In this document: positions 58,971-64,000 of the stretch, piece by piece
Position numbering within the stretch: the first letter of the stretch is position 1
Layout of the letters: every line of letters begins with the position of its first letter
Source of the DNA: Torulaspora globosa
Lineage: Eukaryota; Ascomycota; Saccharomycetes; Saccharomycetales; Saccharomycetaceae
NCBI RefSeq assembly: GCF_014133895.1
Contig: NC_050730.1
Coordinates: 806,001-870,000, forward strand
Length of the DNA: 64,000 nucleotides
Direction of reading: 5' to 3'
The notes under the pieces: model-generated
Seen by the model: only the letters and a program-made list of their open reading frames with translations
Databases searched by the model: none
What the model was told of the DNA's origin: nothing
Made by a program: the position numbers and the translations under genes

Positions 58971-61052
58971 TCACATACCACGGAATACGTTCTTACTTGC
59001 ACGCCTCCTGCCCTCAAATCTTGGTTTCGTTCTGCCACGATCTCTGGTTCCCTCTCGGTCAGTTTCATTTTCATCAGCTATTTCTGCCTTCCTCTTTGGC
59101 TTGTTCTGGGAAGATTTGCTAGGCACAAATGTCAGCTCAGCTTCACCGAGGTGTGAGCGGCGCAAAATCTCATCGCTCGATTTCTTTCCTTTCTCGCTGT
59201 CGAGCATTTGACGCACTTGTTGATCAAAAGTAACTTTACTGGTGTCTACGTCGTTTATCACTATTGAACCTACCTTCATCTCGTTCATGAATTGCTGCTC
59301 ATCACGTCTCTCCTTCTTCTTGCGCTCGATTGCTTTCAATTGTTTCTGTCTCCTTTTTTCTTCCTTTTCATTCAGAACTTGATTGTCATCTTCATCCTCA
59401 CTGTTCTCTTCTTCACTAGATGAATCAACACGACGACCGTCTTTAGCGGCAATTCTCTCCTCGTCAGATTCTTCAGCAGCGGTCAAGGCCCTGATACGTT
59501 TGGCCGCACCTTCCTCCGTTTCTCTGGCGGACTTCACCGGGTTCAATTGCTTGTAATCATATGCATCTTCATCAACTTGGAACTCTTCATCTTTAAACAT
59601 TTCCTTGAAACGATCATCAGTGAGCACTTTTTCAGCGGCGGAATCACCACGCTTTTGAGAGATTCTGTCGGCCAGCGATTTATTGATCTTGATTTTGGTT
59701 TTCTTGACAGCGCCAGATGTTCTGATTCTAGATTCTCTTTCTTTCTCAATCCTACGACGAATTTCACGCTCCTTCTCATCTTGGTAGGCGGTTGGGTTAG
59801 CGATAAGAGCAACTTTATCGTACAATTCACTGTTGATGAAGAACCCGTGCATATAGGCCCTGAGCACGTTGGAGCCCACCAGATGGTTCAAATTCAATTT
59901 TCGCAAGTCGTCCTTGGTAATGAACCTGTAATTCGAGTAAACTGAGTCGCTTGGTTTTTCTTCTAGCTCTTCAGTAATCGAATCTAAGAAGGAGCACCAG
60001 CGTGGAGAAGGACCAAGGTTTGGAATGTAGTATGTATGCATCGGTATACCCTCGTTGGCCATAAAGAACATACCCGTTCCTGGGACATGCTCTATGTCAT
60101 TTATATCGACGTTCGGTTCCATCGACGCATAAGCTTTCCCATCTATTCTATCCCATATTTTCGCAATTCTTTTGTCGCATGTCATTATTTTGTGCTCTGT
60201 GCCGAGATTGTCCAGCCATATTATTTTCTTGACCTCGAAGCCATAACCTTGATCCTTCACAATCGACGGCTCTGGAGACCGCAAATCGTATAGGTATGAG
60301 TAGCCATTTGAAGTACCACAAGCAAAGTTTAAGCCGTCATTTCGGAAGCTGGTTGTCGTGACCTGAAATGGCGAGTTGTCAAACTGATTCTCTAGGTATA
60401 GTTTAGATACGCGAGAACGTGCTCTTGGATCCCAAAATTCAACAATACTATCTTCCATTCCTATTGCAATTAACCCGTTTATATCATTCGTTGACACATG
60501 GTTCACGCCCTCCGTTTCAAGTTTGAACGGGTTCAAAAATCGTCCCTGTTCCAAATTTAGTCTGTATAATTCGTCTCCGCTCGCCCCAATGTATAAATCG
60601 CAGTTCATTTTATTATAAGCTAGACTTCTGCCAAATTTTGGAATCCGTGTCGTATAGTGTAAGCCGCCTTTGTTCTGGAATTGTATGCTCCTATCATTTT
60701 GCAAATGTACGCTTTTTGTCCAGTCATCGGAAAAGATCAAAAAATCAACGTTTTCAGCATCGGTATGGCGTTCAAATTTCAACGAAAGATTGGCAAAGTC
60801 GTACACATGAATTTGAGGTTTGTATGTACCTGTAGCCATGGCGAACTCTCCATCAGGCGTAACCTTAATCTTATTCGATGCTTCACTAAACTCAAAGTCC
60901 TGTATTAATTCCACACGATTTTGGTAGTCCAAATCATTTTTCAATGTTCTTCGACGCTTCTTGGCAATCCAATCTGGTAAAGACCTAGCGACATTGGTAC
61001 CCGATACCTGATACACAGATATATCACTGGCGGATGTAGATTTCAACACCAT
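58971..61052 (-). CDS. ENP2: ENP2, nucleolar WD-repeat protein of the SSU processome
   Basis: 693 residues (707 in S. cerevisiae), human NOL10 family. The N-terminus MVLKSTSASDISVYQVSG and beta-propeller blades (VSTNDINGLIAIGMEDSIVEFWDPR, FACGTSNGYSYLYDLR) fill the first 400 residues. The NUC153-type segment DDRFKEMFKDEEFQVDEDAY is diagnostic. A charged tail and final RRRASKNVFRGM follow. Enp2 is essential for 18S rRNA maturation. I chose the ATG at 61050-61052 because it gives the conserved N-terminus; the frame is open 39 codons further upstream, through the repeated promoter element. YGR145W. Confidence 0.96.
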   Translation of the reverse strand: MVLKSTSASDISVYQVSGTNVARSLPDWIAKKRRRTLKNDLDYQNRVELIQDFEFSEASNKIKVTPDGEFAMATGTYKPQIHVYDFANLSLKFERHTDAENVDFLIFSDDWTKSVHLQNDRSIQFQNKGGLHYTTRIPKFGRSLAYNKMNCDLYIGASGDELYRLNLEQGRFLNPFKLETEGVNHVSTNDINGLIAIGMEDSIVEFWDPRARSRVSKLYLENQFDNSPFQVTTTSFRNDGLNFACGTSNGYSYLYDLRSPEPSIVKDQGYGFEVKKIIWLDNLGTEHKIMTCDKRIAKIWDRIDGKAYASMEPNVDINDIEHVPGTGMFFMANEGIPMHTYYIPNLGPSPRWCSFLDSITEELEEKPSDSVYSNYRFITKDDLRKLNLNHLVGSNVLRAYMHGFFINSELYDKVALIANPTAYQDEKEREIRRRIEKERESRIRTSGAVKKTKIKINKSLADRISQKRGDSAAEKVLTDDRFKEMFKDEEFQVDEDAYDYKQLNPVKSARETEEGAAKRIRALTAAEESDEERIAAKDGRRVDSSSEEENSEDEDDNQVLNEKEEKRRQKQLKAIERKKKERRDEQQFMNEMKVGSIVINDVDTSKVTFDQQVRQMLDSEKGKKSSDEILRRSHLGEAELTFVPSKSSQNKPKRKAEIADENETDREGTRDRGRTKPRFEGRRRASKNVFRGM

Positions 61053-61120
61053 TTCGTTTCCACAGTGTAGCAGCAAGTAGAAAAATGCCCTCTGTTCTAA
61101 GCATCCACCATAATATATCA

Positions 61121-61168
61121 GATGAGATGAGATGAGATGAGATGAACCTTCGGTATTAAAATTTTTCA
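61121..61168 (-). promoter_or_regulatory. RRPE plus five-fold GATGA (PAC) repeat in the ENP2 promoter
   Basis: Five tandem GATGA units at 61121-61145 contain four GATGAG PAC cores, and TGAAAAATTTT on the minus strand at 61168-61158 is a perfect RRPE element. They lie 69-116 bases before the ENP2 ATG. This pair of elements, bound by Dot6/Tod6 and Stb3 in S. cerevisiae, marks ribosome biogenesis genes. Confidence 0.85.
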
Positions 61169-61478
61169 AACATGTTACCCTCTGCTGAGCCTATAATAAA
61201 TAAAAGCGAAGCGTAATTAAGCACTCTAGCCTTAATCGTTAGCAGTTATTGATAAACATCCTTTTAGAAAGTGAGTCAGGAACTCTAAAGTGGATTAAAG
61301 CATCATCATTCGTCGCAGCATTAATGTTAAGCTTTTTGGCAAGTGTATAAAAAGATTTGTGGCGTTCATCGATCTCCAGCCCCAACGACAGGCTGGCGCT
61401 CTGGGAGCTGTCAGCCGATTTGACGCAAGTTCAGGGATTTCAAGGCAACAATTCTAATGGTTCAACCTGATAGCGAAT

Positions 61479-63920
61479 TTATGTCCCATAATTTTCACTG
61501 TCGAAACTGTCAATGTGAATCGATTGCGCCCTACTGTTATTCCTTATACGATTGTGACCTCCGAGAATATAGTTCTTGCCGGTACTCACAAACTTGCATA
61601 TACTTGGAGTAGAATGAATATCTGGCGAATCATTCCAGGGACTATTGAACAAGGTCGATGTCGCTAGATTAGGTGTCCTCGGTGTCGAGTCCAACCGAGT
61701 ATTGGGACTGCACAAATCGAAACTGAACTTTTCTGCAGAAGTGTTGGCCGTTAAGTGATCATTTACTCCAGCGTGGCGCATTTCCGCATTGTTATGCAAC
61801 GAGGTGGGGGTTAACATTTGACTTGAAGTCGATTCGTTTGGGAGACTGCTGTCGTGGTTAACAGCTCGAAATCCGCAAGCAACTGCTTTGCTCTTTGCAT
61901 TCATAAGTAAACTGCGAGTACATTTCTTGGCCGGTACAAATGGCGCCGCAGAATATGGGTCATATTTGTTCTGCTGGAGGGTGTTAGTGACGCTAGGCAT
62001 AAAGACTTCTGTTTCACACAGTGTGTTTGATTGCCTCACGTGTGCTTTTCCTGTTGCTGCTCTTGGTCTGCTCTTTGCCAGAATCTTCTCGCCATCAGGC
62101 AATAGCCTGATTAGATCATCAAGTTCGATGCAGATAGTCTCAATAGTTGGCTGTGCTTGGTTGAAGAGATGAACAAAAAAATTCTCAAATGCTTCGGTAC
62201 CATCATTCCAGAGCGTGACATAATCCAGCAGAGTCCGCTCAACTAATGCACTATCCTCAAAAAATCGTTTGGCGAGGCTGCGCGCACTGTGAAAGAATAT
62301 GTGATTCAATATCTCGACCCAAACTCTTTGCAAAACCAAATCCTCCAATGAAACTTTAGCTGCAAAGTCAATCAGATAGAACAAGCCAGCCGCTCCATGA
62401 ATCCTTACCAGTTCTTCGCAGATTCTTACGGAATGGAAATAGAGAAGACGACTCAAAGTTTGTGCCTTTGCTTTACCAATAAGTTTGTTTTCCACCGTGT
62501 TCAGCTGGCAAGAAAGTAATAAAGTTGTCGTGATCGGTATCAGATAAAGTTCGGTGTAGCTTTGCTTCAGCTTATGGAGAATACCGGAGGGGAGCTCCTT
62601 CACAGCGTCATCTGGTTGCATTGGATCGATATCTAACTCTTGATATTCCTCTAAAATCCTTTCATTAATCAGGCATACAGTACTGAGCGAATCGAGCAGT
62701 AAATCTGTCACTGCTTCCATGCTGCAAGATCCACCTTCCCATTCAGATGCGCTGTTTTGGAAAATAAGGCTTGATTTCGAAATAGGAGGGATTGGCGGCA
62801 TAATTGATTTTTCAAACCAATGAGGTATCTGGAACAGGCTTGGTTTCGATTTATACCAACTGCCATCATCAGGCTTAACGTCAATCTGTGATTTCATGTT
62901 GATCAAACGAATAGTTTCGCCTGTATTGATCAAAAATTTTGCCAGCAGGTATTGGGTCATGTTGATTAGCGCCGATAAGCTCTGAACGCAAGAGAATGAC
63001 CCTAGGGTGGCGTGCAAGATATGAGACGGAATTTTTTGCATCCTCTTCAAAGCTTCCGACAGCAGCAAAGCTAGATGTGGAGTCTCGAAGAAGTTCAACT
63101 CTGGATGATCGACAACCTCCATGACAACTTGTACAGCAAAAGTTAGGCCGTCAAATTCCGATTGTGCTGGAGCTACTCGTTGAACCGCTAACCTGTAGGA
63201 CGACTGCGGAATCCAATTCGGAAACCGAACCATTCTAAGACAGATCTTGAACACCAAGTACTCCCAAGAGCCTCCCTTGCGCTTGCAAACATACTGTTTC
63301 ACAAACTCCTCGCCGCAAGTGGCGATGTAAAAGTCCACCTTCGAATCGTCCAGCAAATCCAGCTCACTCAAGGCTGGTCTCCGTTTTCCCAACCACTCCA
63401 GCCAGAGTGGAGTCCAAGATGCCACCAAAGTAGGTCCCAGATTGAGCTTGAGGTACTCGAAAGTTTGCGGCCTCAACACATCCACTTCTGTAAGCTGCGA
63501 TACGATTGAGTAGAAGCCGCGCTTATAAGAGTCATCCCCATTCACAGGCGATATCTCTTCCGAAGGCAAGGAATCGCGCCAGGATGTGATGGATCCTGTT
63601 ATCAAAGGCTGTAACTGGCGATGAACCGAACATATCGCCATATATGAGGCGACAATGTCCCACTTGTGTTTCAATTCGTCGCAACTCAAAATCGGTGTAA
63701 AGATATCAATCCCCTCAATCTGCTCCCTGCACAACCGTCCATCCAGATCTTCAGGACACAGTAGTTTTAATGCATCCAGAGTCTTGAATATTAGCTTTTG
63801 TTTATCGTTACCTGATCCGCGATCACTGATCTTCAAAAGCGCCTCCAACAGCGACTGGACAAACGCGTCTTTAGGCTCTTTAGTATTGTCTGTCATCGTG
63901 GTGATAGTTTCAATGGCCAT
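61479..63920 (-). CDS. YGL036W-like protein of unknown function
   Basis: 813 residues (909 in S. cerevisiae YGL036W as I recall). No domain of known function is visible. The first 590 residues are helical and well structured in appearance, with motifs such as LVASWTPLWLEWLGKRRPALSELDLL and VKQYVCKRKGGSWEYLVFKICLRMVRFPNWIP. The last 200 residues are Ser/Thr/Asn-rich and disordered, with several SP/TP sites (RLDSTPRTPNLAT). No signal peptide or membrane segment is seen. Assigned from position: YGL036W follows MIG1 (YGL035C) in S. cerevisiae, with MIG1 and ECL1-SEC9-ENP2 just left of it here. Start ATG at 63918-63920; a second ATG at 63896 is possible. Confidence 0.8.
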   Translation of the reverse strand: MAIETITTMTDNTKEPKDAFVQSLLEALLKISDRGSGNDKQKLIFKTLDALKLLCPEDLDGRLCREQIEGIDIFTPILSCDELKHKWDIVASYMAICSVHRQLQPLITGSITSWRDSLPSEEISPVNGDDSYKRGFYSIVSQLTEVDVLRPQTFEYLKLNLGPTLVASWTPLWLEWLGKRRPALSELDLLDDSKVDFYIATCGEEFVKQYVCKRKGGSWEYLVFKICLRMVRFPNWIPQSSYRLAVQRVAPAQSEFDGLTFAVQVVMEVVDHPELNFFETPHLALLLSEALKRMQKIPSHILHATLGSFSCVQSLSALINMTQYLLAKFLINTGETIRLINMKSQIDVKPDDGSWYKSKPSLFQIPHWFEKSIMPPIPPISKSSLIFQNSASEWEGGSCSMEAVTDLLLDSLSTVCLINERILEEYQELDIDPMQPDDAVKELPSGILHKLKQSYTELYLIPITTTLLLSCQLNTVENKLIGKAKAQTLSRLLYFHSVRICEELVRIHGAAGLFYLIDFAAKVSLEDLVLQRVWVEILNHIFFHSARSLAKRFFEDSALVERTLLDYVTLWNDGTEAFENFFVHLFNQAQPTIETICIELDDLIRLLPDGEKILAKSRPRAATGKAHVRQSNTLCETEVFMPSVTNTLQQNKYDPYSAAPFVPAKKCTRSLLMNAKSKAVACGFRAVNHDSSLPNESTSSQMLTPTSLHNNAEMRHAGVNDHLTANTSAEKFSFDLCSPNTRLDSTPRTPNLATSTLFNSPWNDSPDIHSTPSICKFVSTGKNYILGGHNRIRNNSRAQSIHIDSFDSENYGT

Positions 63921-64000
63921 ATGAGACTGGAATCCGAAGCTTGCTGTTCAAGTCTTATGTATCTATGTATCGAGGTAACATGAAACTCCCCTGGCACAGC

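Noticed and set aside
1..64000. Point centromere, telomeric repeats, CRISPR arrays or a bacterial-type system
   Set aside because: No CDEIII-like motif with an AT-rich CDEII was seen, no telomere-like repeats and no regularly spaced repeats. CRISPR is not expected in a yeast.

Overview
ORGANISM. The window is nuclear DNA of a budding yeast of the family Saccharomycetaceae. Compact intron-poor genes, spliceosomal introns with GTATGT/TACTAAC-type signals, an intron-containing tRNA-Phe, an AGA2-type agglutinin subunit, a CKB1/JAC1/ATE1 gene string and a Ty3-like retrotransposon relic beside a tRNA gene all fit. Compared with remembered S. cerevisiae gene order, orthologues of genes from the chromosome VII left arm (YGL009C to YGL036W), the chromosome II left arm (YBL007C to YBL014C) and the chromosome VII right arm (YGR145W to YGR150C) are interleaved in one track, with single copies where S. 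cerevisiae has pairs (ALK1/ALK2, RPL24A/B). That is what a lineage that did not undergo the whole-genome duplication should look like (for example the Zygosaccharomyces/Torulaspora/Lachancea group). The species cannot be named from sequence reading alone. LAYOUT. 1-25,940: SLA1 (3' end only), LEU1, HIR1, KAP122 (with an unrecognised 5' exon), ATE1, JAC1, CKB1, GET1, haspin-like ALK1/2, LAA2, STT3, PIB2, SCT1, FMT1. 26,068-39,400: an unidentified helical protein, PGD1/MED3, TRP5, RRN6, CWH41, SCW11, all on the plus strand. 39,507-43,800: accessory island holding a myo-inositol oxygenase gene, an unassigned stretch, a rearranged Ty3/gypsy-type relic (pol fragment on plus, gag-protease fragment and LTR on minus) and tRNA-Phe(GAA). 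43,947-64,000: CGR1, CCM1, GPC1, RPL30 (intron directly after the ATG), RPL24, AGA2, NAT2, a peroxisomal-type urate oxidase, HOP2 (intron near the 3' end), MIG1, ECL1, SEC9, ENP2 and a YGL036W-like gene. HOW IT WORKS TOGETHER. This is a housekeeping chromosome arm, not an operon-like system. Pathways represented are amino-acid synthesis (LEU1, TRP5), N-glycosylation (STT3, CWH41), ribosome production (RRN6, CGR1, ENP2, RPL30, RPL24), mitochondrial function (FMT1, JAC1, CCM1), secretion (SEC9, GET1, LAA2) and cell-wall/mating (SCW11, AGA2). Several promoters carry readable binding sites matching the known regulators of the S. cerevisiae orthologues: Leu3 (LEU1), Gcn4 (TRP5), Ace2/Swi5 and forkhead (SCW11), RRPE and repeated PAC (ENP2), Aft1/2 (ECL1), URS1 (HOP2), Mcm1 and PRE (AGA2). 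NOVELTY. I see no clearly undescribed multi-gene system. The most interesting items are the myo-inositol oxygenase gene and urate oxidase gene (both absent from S. cerevisiae), the head-to-head Ty3-like relic beside tRNA-Phe, the hidden KAP122 and HOP2 introns, and the unidentified gene at 26,068.
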